Of a DNA stretch of 64,000 nucleotides, positions 35,766-44,714 are shown piece by piece. Where the stretch lies: positions 2,046,001 to 2,110,000 of the forward strand of contig NZ_AP022563.1 of NCBI RefSeq assembly GCF_010726645.1, read 5' to 3'. Below the pieces are notes generated by a model. It did no database searches. It worked only from the letters and a program-made list of their open reading frames with translations, and had not been told where the DNA came from. The stretch is from Mycolicibacterium duvalii. GTDB taxonomy: Bacteria > Actinomycetota > Actinomycetes > Mycobacteriales > Mycobacteriaceae. Position numbers and translations under genes: made by a program. The number at the start of each line of letters is the position of its first letter. Within the stretch, counting starts at the first letter, position 1.

Positions 35766-36935
35766 TCAAAGTCGTTGCAGGATAGTTGCATTGGCCATGC
35801 CGCCGTTCTCGCACATGGTCTGCAGCCCGTACTCGCCCGGCCGCAGCCCGTGCACCAGCGTCGTCATGATCCGCGCCCCCGATGCACCGAGTGGGTGCCC
35901 GAGTGCGATGGCACCGCCGGCCGGGTTCAGCCTGGCCGGGTCAGCCTCCAGTTCCCGGAGCCACGCCAGTGGCACCGTGGCGAAGGCCTCGTTCACCTCA
36001 TAGCGCGAGAGGTCGTCGACGGTCAGACCGGCGCGCTGTAATGCCCTGCGGGAGGCCGGGATCGGTGCGGTGAGCATGGTCACCGGATCCTCGGCCGCGG
36101 TGGCGAAGGAGACCAACCGGGCCAGCGGTGTCAGCCCGAGCCGATTGGCAGTGGATTCCGAGGCGATCAGCAATGCCGCGGCTCCGTCGGTGATCTGCGA
36201 CGAATTTCCCGCGGTCACCGTCCATTCGATGTCCGGAAAGCGCTGGGCGTACCCGTCATCGTAGAACGCCGGCTTCAAACCGGCCAGTTTCGCGACGGAG
36301 GTGTCCGGCCGAATTGTCTCGTCGGCGTCCACGACCCGATCGCCGTCTTTCACCGCGACGATCTCGGCGTCGAACGTACCGGCGGCTACCGCAGCGGCGG
36401 CACGGTGGTGCGACTCGACCGCGTAGCGGTCCTGGTCCGCACGGCTCAGTCGCCACTTCACGGCGACCAGCTCAGCCGAAATACCCTGCGGCACCAGTCC
36501 TGGCGGGTACCGGTGCGCGGCCGGCGCAAACGGATCCACCCCCATCCGGGCCACCCCCATCGGCACCCGGCTCATCGACTCGATCCCACACGCGACGGCG
36601 ATGTCCTGGGCCCCGGCCATGATGGCCCAGGCCGCGTAGTCGACGGCCTGCTGCCCGGATCCGCACCGCCGGTCGATCGTGACACCGGGGACATACTCGG
36701 GCAGCCCGGCGGCCAGCCACGCGAAACGTCCTGGGGTACCGGCCTGTTCACCGGCTTGCGACACGCAGCCGGTGACCACGTCGTCGACGGTCGCCGGGTC
36801 GACATCGTTGCGGTCCATCAACGCGGACAGCGTCTGGGCCAGCAGGTCGACCGCGTTGATTCCCGACAGGCTGCCGCCGGGCTTGCCGCGGCCCATCGGC
36901 GTGCGGACGGCATCGATGATGACGGCGGATTCCAT
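35766..36935 (-). CDS. Thiolase (acetyl-CoA acyltransferase)
   Basis: A 389-residue true thiolase. It has the nucleophile cysteine in DRRCGSGQQAV, NEAFATVPLAW, GHPLGASGARI with the catalytic histidine, and a C-terminal cysteine in CENGGMANAT. It would cleave a 3-oxoacyl-CoA with CoA. It is the middle gene of the minus-strand ACAD-thiolase-SDR unit, whose promoter carries the motif at 38173-38199. Confidence 0.93.
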   Translation of the reverse strand: MESAVIIDAVRTPMGRGKPGGSLSGINAVDLLAQTLSALMDRNDVDPATVDDVVTGCVSQAGEQAGTPGRFAWLAAGLPEYVPGVTIDRRCGSGQQAVDYAAWAIMAGAQDIAVACGIESMSRVPMGVARMGVDPFAPAAHRYPPGLVPQGISAELVAVKWRLSRADQDRYAVESHHRAAAAVAAGTFDAEIVAVKDGDRVVDADETIRPDTSVAKLAGLKPAFYDDGYAQRFPDIEWTVTAGNSSQITDGAAALLIASESTANRLGLTPLARLVSFATAAEDPVTMLTAPIPASRRALQRAGLTVDDLSRYEVNEAFATVPLAWLRELEADPARLNPAGGAIALGHPLGASGARIMTTLVHGLRPGEYGLQTMCENGGMANATILQRL

Positions 36936-36973
36936 CTAATTGTCTCCCGTCGCTTCGCTCGCCCCGATGACAG

Positions 36974-38116
36974 TCACAGCCCCAGCGACTTCGCAATGAT
37001 CACCTTCATCACCTCACTGGAGCCCGCGTAGATGCGCGACACCCGGGCATCCGCGTAGGCCTTCGCGATCGGGTATTCGAGCATGTAGCCGTAGCCGCCG
37101 TGCAATTGCAGGCAGCGGTCGATGACCCGGCCCTGCAACTCGGTGCAGAACAGTTTCACCATCGCGGCGTCCGCGGCGGTCAGCTCCTTGGCCTCGTGCG
37201 CCACCAGCGCGCGGTCGAGCAGCGACTGCCCGGCCTCGATGTCGGTCGCACACGCAGCCAATTCGAACTTGGTGTTCTGGAACGACGCGACCGTGGTTCC
37301 GAATGCCTTGCGGTCCTTGGTGTATGCGACAGTGTCGGACAACGCCTTGACCGCCGCGGCCTGACTGTTCACCGCGATGGACAGCCGCTCCTGGGCCAGA
37401 TTGCCGGTCAGATGGCCAAACCCGGCGCCCTCGGCACCCAAGAGGTTCTCGGCGGGAACAACGACATCCTCGAAAGTCAGCTCGGAGAGATCCTGGGCTT
37501 TGAGCCCGAGCTTCTCCAACTTGCGTCCGCGCGACAATCCGGGACTGTCACCGTCGATGACCAGCAGGCTCAACCCGTCGCGACCCGCAGAAGGATCGGT
37601 CTTGACCGCGGTGATGATCAGGTCGGCGTTGGCACCGTTGGAGATGAAGGTCTTGGTGCCGTTCACGACGTAACTGTCGCCGTCGCGAACGGCCTTCATG
37701 GTCAGCGCTTTCACGTCGGAACCGGCGACCGGTTCCGACATCGCCAGCGCCGCCACCGCATCGCCGGTGACCAGTCGCGGCAGCCACCGGGCCTGCTGCT
37801 CGGGGTTGGCGACATCAAGGAAGTAGGGCATCGCGATGTCGGTGTGCACCCGCAGACCGCCCAGTGCGATACCGGCCCGCTGCGACTCCTCGGTGAGCAC
37901 GACGTTGAACAGGAAGCTGTCCTGCCCTCCCCCGCCGAACTCCTCGGGAACCTGCGTGCCCAGCAGGCCCAGCTTGCCTGCCGCTATCCAGAAGTGCCTC
38001 GGAGGCGCCCCGGCGCGTTCCCACTCGTCGTACTCTGGCACAACGTGGTCGGCGTAGAACGCCCGAACCGTTGCCCGGAAGGCTTCATGATCGTCATTGA
38101 ACAGCGAGCGTTTCAC
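36974..38116 (-). CDS. Acyl-CoA dehydrogenase
   Basis: A 380-residue FAD-dependent dehydrogenase with AALAMSEPVAGSDVKAL, TKTFISNGANADLI, FGTTVASFQNTKFELA and LHGGYGYMLEYPIAKAY. The position that carries the base in medium/short-chain enzymes reads YAGSSEVMK. A glutamate in NLAQERLSIAV, as in isovaleryl-/long-chain-type enzymes, is therefore the likely catalytic base. It is the first gene of the minus-strand unit and is divergent from the NmrA-like gene. It resembles the protein at 43563. Confidence 0.92.
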   Translation of the reverse strand: MKRSLFNDDHEAFRATVRAFYADHVVPEYDEWERAGAPPRHFWIAAGKLGLLGTQVPEEFGGGGQDSFLFNVVLTEESQRAGIALGGLRVHTDIAMPYFLDVANPEQQARWLPRLVTGDAVAALAMSEPVAGSDVKALTMKAVRDGDSYVVNGTKTFISNGANADLIITAVKTDPSAGRDGLSLLVIDGDSPGLSRGRKLEKLGLKAQDLSELTFEDVVVPAENLLGAEGAGFGHLTGNLAQERLSIAVNSQAAAVKALSDTVAYTKDRKAFGTTVASFQNTKFELAACATDIEAGQSLLDRALVAHEAKELTAADAAMVKLFCTELQGRVIDRCLQLHGGYGYMLEYPIAKAYADARVSRIYAGSSEVMKVIIAKSLGL

Positions 38117-38172
38117 CAGTCACCTCTCGGCGCGTTCGCCCACGCACCCGCGCGGTTTTCCGATTTGACACA

Positions 38173-38199
38173 TGAGACACTATCAACAGATTATGTTCA
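38173..38199 (-). promoter_or_regulatory. 27-bp operator-like motif, site 8 (reverse orientation)
   Basis: On the minus strand: TGAACA-TAATC-TGTTGA followed by TAGTGTCTCA, one of the best matches. It lies in the 101-bp divergent promoter between the acyl-CoA dehydrogenase (starting at 38116) and the NmrA-like gene (starting at 38218), so it can control both. Confidence 0.65.
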
Positions 38200-38217
38200 A
38201 TACGATAGGGGGCTGAA

Positions 38218-38856
38218 ATGAACGTCACAGTGTTCGGCGGATCCGGCCAGATCGGCCGTTTCGTCGTCACCGATCTGCTGGCCGCCGGCCACCAGGTCAC
38301 CGCGTACGTTCGTAACCCGGCGAAGCTAGGCATCGACGACCCCGGACTGACCGCGGTCACCGGAGAACTGTCGGACGCCGAGCGAATTCGGCAGGCGGTC
38401 CACGGCGCCGACGCAGTTATCAGTGCCCTTGGGCCGTCGCTCAAACGCGGCGCCAAGGGCACACCCATCACCGAGGGCACCCGCAACATCGCCGCCGCCA
38501 TGGCAGCCGAGGATGTCAGCCGCTACATCGGTCTTGCCACCCCGTCGGTTCCCGATGAACGAGACCAGCCGACCTTGAAGGCCAAGATCCTGCCGGTGAT
38601 GGCGAAGGCGATGTTCCCCAACGCCCTGGCGGAGCTCGTCGGAATGACCGAGGCGGTCACCAAGTCCGGGCTGAACTGGACCATCGCCCGGATCACCCGT
38701 CCGACCAACGGAAAACCGAAAGGTACTGTGCGGGCCGGCTTCCTCGGCCGCGACAAAGTCGGATCAGCCATGACAAGGCCCGACATCGCCGCCTTCCTCG
38801 TCGCCCAGCTCACCGACGACACGTTCTCGAAAGCCGCACCGGCGATCAGTAATTGA
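38218..38856 (+). CDS. NAD(P)-binding atypical SDR (NmrA-like)
   Basis: A 212-residue paralogue of the protein at 16929: VFGGSGQIGRFVVTDLLAAGHQVTAYVRNPAKLG at the start, DAVISALGPSLKRG, IGLATPSVPDERD, and the same C-terminus AAPAISN. The reaction is unknown. It is first in a unit with the SnoaL-like and crotonase genes and divergent from the acyl-CoA dehydrogenase. Confidence 0.82.
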   Translation: MNVTVFGGSGQIGRFVVTDLLAAGHQVTAYVRNPAKLGIDDPGLTAVTGELSDAERIRQAVHGADAVISALGPSLKRGAKGTPITEGTRNIAAAMAAEDVSRYIGLATPSVPDERDQPTLKAKILPVMAKAMFPNALAELVGMTEAVTKSGLNWTIARITRPTNGKPKGTVRAGFLGRDKVGSAMTRPDIAAFLVAQLTDDTFSKAAPAISN

Positions 38857-38876
38857 CTCAGACGGAAGAATCGAAC

Positions 38877-39356
38877 ATGGCTAGTAACAAAGAACTTGCG
38901 CTCACCTGGTTTCAGGCCCTGGTCAGCGGGGACGCCGAAACCGCGGTATCACTGATCGCCGACGACTTCCGCTACTTTCTGACCGGCACCCTTCCCGCCT
39001 CGCGCTGGTGGGAGAAGGAAGGCTTCTTCACCAGCGCACAGATGTTCTCCGGGGTCTTGGCCGGCCCGATCACGATGCGCATCGGGGATGTGACAGCCGA
39101 GGACGACCGTGTCTGGCTGGAGGCCGAAAGCGAGGCGCCGCTGGCGAGCGGAGGCACCTATGCCAACACCTATGTCATCGCCCTGCGGGTGCGCGACGGC
39201 AAGATCGTCGAGATGAAGGAGTTCTCGGACTCCTTGCACGTTTTCGAGGCGATCGATGCACCCGAAGTGCGCGGCCCCCGTAAGCCGCGCCAGAGCCCGT
39301 TGACCACCGTCACCGCGTCCGTGCAGGGCGCGACCGCCGGAGCGGACCTTCCCTGA
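38877..39356 (+). CDS. SnoaL/NTF2-like protein
   Basis: A 159-residue cone-fold protein: KELALTWFQALVSGDAETAVSLIADDFRYFLTG at the start and TYVIALRVRDGKIVEMKEFSDSLHVFE towards the end. ATG at 38877 preferred for its GGAAG site; a TTG at 38853 is possible. Such proteins act as isomerases, cyclases, hydrolases or binding partners. It lies between the NmrA-like and crotonase genes. Confidence 0.78.
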   Translation: MASNKELALTWFQALVSGDAETAVSLIADDFRYFLTGTLPASRWWEKEGFFTSAQMFSGVLAGPITMRIGDVTAEDDRVWLEAESEAPLASGGTYANTYVIALRVRDGKIVEMKEFSDSLHVFEAIDAPEVRGPRKPRQSPLTTVTASVQGATAGADLP

Positions 39357-39372
39357 CAGCCGACGAACCGAC

Positions 39373-40213
39373 ATGAGCCAAAACCTCTCCAGGACTGAGG
39401 ATCTCGGCGTTGTGCGCTATGAGCGTGATGGGGCCATCGCCCGAATCGTGCTCAATTGGCCGGAACGGGCGAATGCCCAGTCCTCGGAAATGGTCCGCCA
39501 GGTAGATACCTGCCTCGACGAGGCGCGGCGGGACTACGGCGTGAAAGTGGTGATCGTCAAGGGCAGCGGTAAAGGGTTCTGCGCCGGTCACGTCATCGCG
39601 CCGGACGCCTACCCGGAGTTCACCGACTCGCAGGCCAACACCGGCAGCAACTACCAGGGCAGCAAGGAACTCTTCCTGTGGCCCACCTTGCGGTACTGGG
39701 AGTTTCCCAAACCGATGATCGCGCAGGTGCACGGCTACGCGATCGGCGGCGGCACGTACTGGGCGCTGCTGCCCGAGCTCACCATCGCCTCCGACGACGC
39801 GTACTTTCATGATGCCGCTGGTGCCGGGCCTGGGCTTCGCCGGGGGCGAGACGATGATCGAGCCGTGGGTCTTCATGAATTACAAGCGGGCAGCCGAATA
39901 CCTCTACACCGCACAGACATTGACCGCGGCGGAGGCGCTGCAGATGGGCCTGGTCAATCGTGTGGTGGCACGCGACGAACTCGAGTCGGTGACCGAGGAG
40001 CTGGCGGCCAACATCGCCCGCGCCCCACTGTCCACGCTGATGGCGACGAAGTCCATGCTGGTGCGCGCCTGGGAGCAGATGGGCATGCGGCAGCACCTCG
40101 AGCTGTCGGCCGACGTGATGTCGGTGCTGGAACACACCTCCGACGCGCAGGCGCTGCGGGCCGAACTGCAAAACAGGGGCCGGCTGCCCCGCGAGCAAGC
40201 GACCGAAGGCTAA
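39373..40213 (+). pseudogene. Enoyl-CoA hydratase/isomerase family gene with a frameshift near 39810
   Basis: The first part (39373 to about 39810) encodes a crotonase N-terminus: NWPERANAQSSEMVRQV, oxyanion segment GKGFCAGHVIAPD, HGYAIGGGTYW and TIASDDAYF. The rest continues in the next frame as MPLVPGLGFAGGETMIEPW through to LREQATEG at 40213. Removing one T from TTTCATGATG restores ...DDAYFQMPLVPG... and a full protein of ~279 residues. The break is either a genuine single-base insertion or a sequencing error. The flanking coding sequence shows no other damage, so inactivation, if real, is recent. Confidence 0.8.
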
Positions 40214-41193
40214 CGCGCCCGGTAGAACTCGACGGCGCGCCGGATCGAGTCGTGGATCGGCTCGGGATGCCAGCCGAGCTCACGCTCGGCCTTGCCGTGG
40301 TCCATCGGAGACATGATGTGCATCAGGCGCACCGAAAGTGTGGACAGCAGCACGTCACGCCGGAATAGCTTCGCGGCAACGTCGCCCAGGTAGCCGAGGG
40401 CGTACATGACCTTCAACGGAATCCCGATGCGCGGTGGCCGCACACCCCCGGCCTGCGCGGCTGCCCCGTAGAGCTCGCGCGCGCTGATGTACCGCTCGGA
40501 GATGATGTATCGCTCCCCGACGCGCCCCTTCTCGGCGGCCAGGATCAGGGCACGGGCCGCGTCCTCGATGCCGACCACTTCCATCGACATGTCCTTGACG
40601 TAGACCGGCATCTTGCCCCGGGCCGCGGCGTCCAGCAATGCGCCATGCGGCGTCGGCTGAAAGTCACCGGGACCATAGGTGTTCGAGACGCACAATGCCA
40701 CCGCGGGCAGTCCCCGTTCGCGGGCGTAGCGCAGCACCAGATTCTCGGCTTCGACGCGTGACCGGATGTACCCGCCGCCCTGGTCCAGCCAGTTGAATGG
40801 CTCATCCTCGGTGACGGGGCCGCCGTCTGCGCTCAGTGCGATGGTGCCGATGGTGCTGGTGAAGATGAACCGTCGCACGTCTGCCTGCACCGCGGCATCG
40901 AGCACGTGCCGTAGGCCTTCGACATTGGTGCGGAACAGCGGGGCGGGGTCGCGCAACCACGCCCTGGTGTCGACGACGCAGTAATACACTTCGTCACACC
41001 CGGCCATCGCGTCGCGTAGCGTCGCGTCGTCGAACACGTCGCCATGGAGTCGCTCGACATCCAGGTCGTCGATGGCCGCAGTTGAGCTGGTGCGGCGCAG
41101 CAGAACCCGGACCGCGGCGCCGCGCTCGACCAGTTGCCGGGTGACATGCGAGCCGAGGAAGCCGCTCGCCCCGATCACCAGTTTCAGCGGCAC
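40210..41193 (-). CDS. NAD-dependent epimerase/3beta-HSD-like extended SDR
   Basis: A 327-residue extended SDR: VIGASGFLGSHVTRQLVERGA, FIFTSTIGTIA, then YIRSRVEAENLV, where Tyr and the spacing resemble YxxxK but the lysine position is Arg-Val. It continues with NTYGPGDFQP. It starts at GTG 41193 with GGGGAGAG upstream. It likely acts on a hydroxylated alicyclic or CoA-linked intermediate, as 3beta-HSD-like enzymes do. It follows the MaoC gene by one base and converges on the crotonase gene. Confidence 0.8.
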   Translation of the reverse strand: MPLKLVIGASGFLGSHVTRQLVERGAAVRVLLRRTSSTAAIDDLDVERLHGDVFDDATLRDAMAGCDEVYYCVVDTRAWLRDPAPLFRTNVEGLRHVLDAAVQADVRRFIFTSTIGTIALSADGGPVTEDEPFNWLDQGGGYIRSRVEAENLVLRYARERGLPAVALCVSNTYGPGDFQPTPHGALLDAAARGKMPVYVKDMSMEVVGIEDAARALILAAEKGRVGERYIISERYISARELYGAAAQAGGVRPPRIGIPLKVMYALGYLGDVAAKLFRRDVLLSTLSVRLMHIMSPMDHGKAERELGWHPEPIHDSIRRAVEFYRAR

Positions 41194-41194
41194 A

Positions 41195-42451
41195 TCAACT
41201 CTCCCCGACGCCGTAGCGTGCGAGCTCGTGCGCAAGCATCCCGTCCACGGTGGCCACCGGCGGCTCCGGCAACGTCACCGCCGCGTCGCGAGACGGCAGC
41301 AGCACCACGGCGGTACCGGGGGTGGTCGCTTCGCCGCGCTGATTCTCGCACCGGACGGCGACGTGAACCTCGTTGCCCACATCCGTACGTCGTTTGTCCA
41401 CGACTTCACCACGGACCCAGGTCACGTCGCCCTGATAGTTGAACTTGCGGTGCTCACAATGCAGCTTCCACAGCCACCCGTCGTCGCCGACCCAGTCCGT
41501 CAGCAGGTGGCACAGCCACGTCTCGCGCATGCCGCCGTAGTCGTAACTGTTCGGCAGCCCGAGCTCTTGCGCACGAGCGGGTTCCCAATGCAGGCGCTGC
41601 GCCGTGTCGGGAACGTTGAGCGCGTTCGGCGGATACAGGCCCGGCGCCTTACGACGTACCCGCGCGGCGATCCCGAAAGTGCCAGGGGGCGTTAGCTGCA
41701 TCCCCCAGCCGAGGTGCCACACCACGATGTCGGTCGTGGTGAGCGGGCCCTTCACACGCTGCGGCAGTTCCTCGCCCACCTCGACGTCCTCGAAGTAGCG
41801 CGGCTCCGGTCCGCGATGAGTCTCGGCGGCGTAGGCGGCGTCGATCTCGGCCAGCTGCTCGGGGGTGTACGGCTGCTGCGCGAGCCGTTCCTTGGCGCGC
41901 TGCTTCGACGTGTGCCGCTCGGCGTTGATCCAGGTGCCGCGCCGAACGGCATGCATCTGCCCGTCGCCGGTGAAGTAGAGGTAGTCGAGGGTGACGTGGG
42001 CGGTGCGGCCGCCGAATCGCGATTCCTTCTCCTCGACGCCGACCTGCGCCTCCAACACGCGGCACCGGACCCCGAGCTGCAGCGGACGCCACCACTCGAA
42101 CTCCATGACGGCCTGGTAGGAACCCAGGCCGGCAAAGGGATCTCCTTTGAGCAGGGCCTTCGTCTCCGAGTCGGGGTTCGGGGCGGCGTCCTCCCCCATA
42201 GTGTAGAGAAATGTCGGGGGCGCCACCAATCGACCCCAGCGGGTGTCCGCGGCGTACTCGGGATCGCAGTACAACGGATTGTCGTCGCCGTACCCGTATG
42301 CGAAGTGCCGAACTCCGTCCCACGTCACCTCGTAGTTGTGCGGCTTGTTCTGTTGTGGACGGGGTACGCCCAGCCGCAGCCGCGACCTCGCGAAAGCATC
42401 ATCGGTGAGCACACCGAACGCGTTGCCGGATTTCCCCGGAACACCGGTCAC
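41195..42451 (-). CDS. Double-hotdog MaoC-type hydratase-like protein (copy 1)
   Basis: A 418-residue two-domain hotdog protein. The first domain contains FAYGYGDDNPLYCDPEYAADTRWG, the hydratase-like Asp-x4-(Asn/His) segment. The second contains VVWHLGWGMQL and KFNYQGDVTWVRGEV. GTG at 42451 is preferred because CGGAGA precedes it; an ATG at 42484 is possible. It probably hydrates an enoyl-CoA. It is collinear with the protein at 44715 (shared segments NAERx, VPDxxQRLHW, YDYGxMR). Confidence 0.8.
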   Translation of the reverse strand: MTGVPGKSGNAFGVLTDDAFARSRLRLGVPRPQQNKPHNYEVTWDGVRHFAYGYGDDNPLYCDPEYAADTRWGRLVAPPTFLYTMGEDAAPNPDSETKALLKGDPFAGLGSYQAVMEFEWWRPLQLGVRCRVLEAQVGVEEKESRFGGRTAHVTLDYLYFTGDGQMHAVRRGTWINAERHTSKQRAKERLAQQPYTPEQLAEIDAAYAAETHRGPEPRYFEDVEVGEELPQRVKGPLTTTDIVVWHLGWGMQLTPPGTFGIAARVRRKAPGLYPPNALNVPDTAQRLHWEPARAQELGLPNSYDYGGMRETWLCHLLTDWVGDDGWLWKLHCEHRKFNYQGDVTWVRGEVVDKRRTDVGNEVHVAVRCENQRGEATTPGTAVVLLPSRDAAVTLPEPPVATVDGMLAHELARYGVGES

Positions 42452-42550
42452 AAATAGTCTCCGTATGTTGTTTGTCGCCAACATGTCTGCCCGATGTCAA
42501 ACACGCGGGATCCCCAAGAGATTTCGGCCGGCGGGCGCGAACCTAAACGG

Positions 42551-42697
42551 TCAGCACAACCGGGCGGCGACGGCGGCGCCCGAGACGACGCCGACGGAAA
42601 TCGCGACAGTGGTGAATCCCAACGCGGTGGCCACCACGACACCGGCCACCGCGGCAACCATCAAAGTGATGAGAAAACCCACCAGAACTCCGGTCAT
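42551..42697 (-). CDS. Small single- or double-helix membrane protein
   Basis: A 48-residue very hydrophobic peptide (MTGVLVGFLITLMVAAVAG, then VVVATALGFTTVAISVGVVSG). ATG at 42697 with GAAAGGGCGG upstream. It has two short hydrophobic stretches and no recognised family. It could be a real small membrane protein upstream of the MaoC gene. Confidence 0.45.
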   Translation of the reverse strand: MTGVLVGFLITLMVAAVAGVVVATALGFTTVAISVGVVSGAAVAARLC

Positions 42698-42797
42698 GTA
42701 CCGCCCTTTCCGTGACTGTGGCCACAACATAACGCACGAGTAGCCCACACCACAGCAGAACGACGATAATTCGCTAAATATTTAACTGTCGCATTGC

Positions 42798-43553
42798 TCA
42801 TCGCCCCCGAAAGACCGGAGCTCGCCCTGCTCGGAAAGCACGTACACCTTCGCGGAAATCTGCGGTGTCGACCAAGGCCAGCTGGCCGGCTACCTCGATG
42901 GCCTGAACCTGCTCCAGTTCACAGAGCGCGGCAGCCCCCAGCGCGCGCTTGGTCCAGGCGTAGGACAAGGTCGCGCCGGTGGACAGCGATTCAACCACCT
43001 TCCCCAGCAGGTCCTCATAGTCATCTGCGGCGGACAGATGCGAGATCATCCCCCACTCGAATGCCGTTGCCGCGTCGATTCGTTCGGCGGTCATGGCCAT
43101 CCGTGCCGCGCGGGCACGTCCGATCAGACCCGGCAACAGAGCACACGCACCGCCGTCTGGCATCAAGCCGACTCGGCTGAATGCCAGCTGAAAGTACGCC
43201 GCCGGCGCGGCCACCACCAGATCACACGCCAGTGCCAACGGACAGCCGAATCCGACCGCCGCGCCGTGCACCCCCGCCACCACCGGTTTGGGCAGCGCCA
43301 CAATCTCCTGCACCACCCGATTGGCGGCGTGCCCGGCCCCTTCGGTGTCACCTCCGGTCAGATCGCCGCCAGAGCAGAACGCCCGGCCCGCAGCGATGAG
43401 CAGAACCACCCGCACAGAGTCGTCGGCCGCGGCATCGCGCAACCGGACCGACAACTCGTCGAGCATCGGGGTGTCGACCGCGTTCAGCTTCTCCGGCCGG
43501 TCCAACCGGATCCTCCGGACAGCGCGGTCGTGGTCGACCGAAATCCCGTTCAC
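42798..43553 (-). CDS. Enoyl-CoA hydratase/isomerase family protein
   Basis: A 251-residue crotonase: LDRPEKLNAVDTPMLDEL, oxyanion-hole GRAFCSGGDLTGG, and GVHGAAVGFGCPLALACDLVVA. The catalytic glutamate positions are not clearly canonical (SRVGLMPDGGACALLPG). It is the last gene of the long minus-strand unit 42798-49209. Confidence 0.88.
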   Translation of the reverse strand: MNGISVDHDRAVRRIRLDRPEKLNAVDTPMLDELSVRLRDAAADDSVRVVLLIAAGRAFCSGGDLTGGDTEGAGHAANRVVQEIVALPKPVVAGVHGAAVGFGCPLALACDLVVAAPAAYFQLAFSRVGLMPDGGACALLPGLIGRARAARMAMTAERIDAATAFEWGMISHLSAADDYEDLLGKVVESLSTGATLSYAWTKRALGAAALCELEQVQAIEVAGQLALVDTADFREGVRAFRAGRAPVFRGR

Positions 43554-43562
43554 CGCGGACCT

Positions 43563-44705
43563 TTACAGCCCCAGGTCGCGACCGATGATGTCCTTCATGA
43601 TCTCGGTCGTACCACCGAAGATGGTCATGATGCGGTTGTCCATGTAATCGCGGGCCACCCGGTACTCGGTCATGTAACCGTAGCCACCGTGCAACTGAAC
43701 GCAACCGTCGATCACCTTCTTGGCGGTCTCGGTGCACCACCACTTGGCCTTCGACGCCTCGACCGCGGTCAGGTCGTCGTCGACCACCGCCTGCAGGCAG
43801 CGATCGATGTACTGCTCCCCGATCTCAAGTTCGGTGTCCATCTCGGCGAGCAGGAACCGGTTGTGCTGGAAACTGCCGATCGATTGTCCGAAAGCCTTGC
43901 GATCCTTGGCGTATTGCAGTGTCTGCCGCCACGTTTCGCGCGCGCCGGCCAGCGCCGAGATAGCGATCGACAGACGCTCCGACGGCAGGTTGTGCATCAG
44001 GTGATAGAACCCGCGGCCCTCTTTGCCCAGCAGATTGGCCGCGGGCACCCGGACGTCCTCGAAGACGAGTTCGGCGGTGTCCTGGTAGTGCAGACCCATT
44101 TTGTCCAGCTTGCGACCGCGGCTGAACCCCTCCATGCCCTCCTCGATGACGAACAGGGTGAAGCCCTTGTGCCCGGCATCGGGGTCGGTGCGGCAGACCA
44201 CCACCACCAGATCGCAGTTGATGCCGGAGGAGATGAACGTTTTGGTGCCGTTCACAATCCAGTCGTCACCATCGCGAACGGCCGACGTGCGAACGCCCGC
44301 CAGGTCACTGCCCGCGCCCGGTTCTGTCATGGCGACGGCGACGATCAGCTCACCGCTGATGATTCCCGGCAGCCAGCGCTTCTTCTGCTCGTCGTCGGCC
44401 AGCGAGGAGAAGTATGGGCCAACAACGTCGTTCTGCAGGCTGATCGACGGCGCGGGCCCCCCGTAGCGGGCGATCTCCTCGTCGATAACGGCGTTGAACC
44501 GGAAGTCGTCGACGCCGCCACCGCCGTACTCCTCGGGCATGTTGAACCCGATCAGGCCGTACTTGCCGGCCGTCACATATGCCTCGCGGTCGACCAGCCG
44601 GGCGCTCTCCCACTTCTCGGCGTTGGGCACCAACTCGCGTTCGATGAACTGGCGCACAGTGTCGCGGAAGGCCTCATGCTCCGCGTCCATAACGAATCTT
44701 TTCAT
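43563..44705 (-). CDS. Acyl-CoA dehydrogenase
   Basis: A 380-residue enzyme: VAMTEPGAGSDLAGV, TKTFISSGINCDLV, FGQSIGSFQHNRFLLAE, LHGGYGYMTEYRVARDYMDNRI and GGTTEIMKDI. The likely base is the glutamate of NLPSERLSIAI (isovaleryl/long-chain type). Paralogous to 36974. It sits between the MaoC and crotonase genes, so the unit contains dehydrogenation and hydration steps in order. Confidence 0.92.
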   Translation of the reverse strand: MKRFVMDAEHEAFRDTVRQFIERELVPNAEKWESARLVDREAYVTAGKYGLIGFNMPEEYGGGGVDDFRFNAVIDEEIARYGGPAPSISLQNDVVGPYFSSLADDEQKKRWLPGIISGELIVAVAMTEPGAGSDLAGVRTSAVRDGDDWIVNGTKTFISSGINCDLVVVVCRTDPDAGHKGFTLFVIEEGMEGFSRGRKLDKMGLHYQDTAELVFEDVRVPAANLLGKEGRGFYHLMHNLPSERLSIAISALAGARETWRQTLQYAKDRKAFGQSIGSFQHNRFLLAEMDTELEIGEQYIDRCLQAVVDDDLTAVEASKAKWWCTETAKKVIDGCVQLHGGYGYMTEYRVARDYMDNRIMTIFGGTTEIMKDIIGRDLGL

Positions 44706-44714
44706 TTCCCTATC

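Noticed and set aside
39373..40213. Programmed ribosomal frameshift in the crotonase gene
   Set aside because: No slippery heptamer or strong downstream structure is evident, and crotonases are not known to use recoding. A one-base insertion is simpler.
42771..42790. TAAATATTTA palindrome upstream of the crotonase gene at 42798
   Set aside because: It lies at the 3' side of the minus-strand gene and in an AT-rich gap. It does not match either recurring operator and is too short to support alone.
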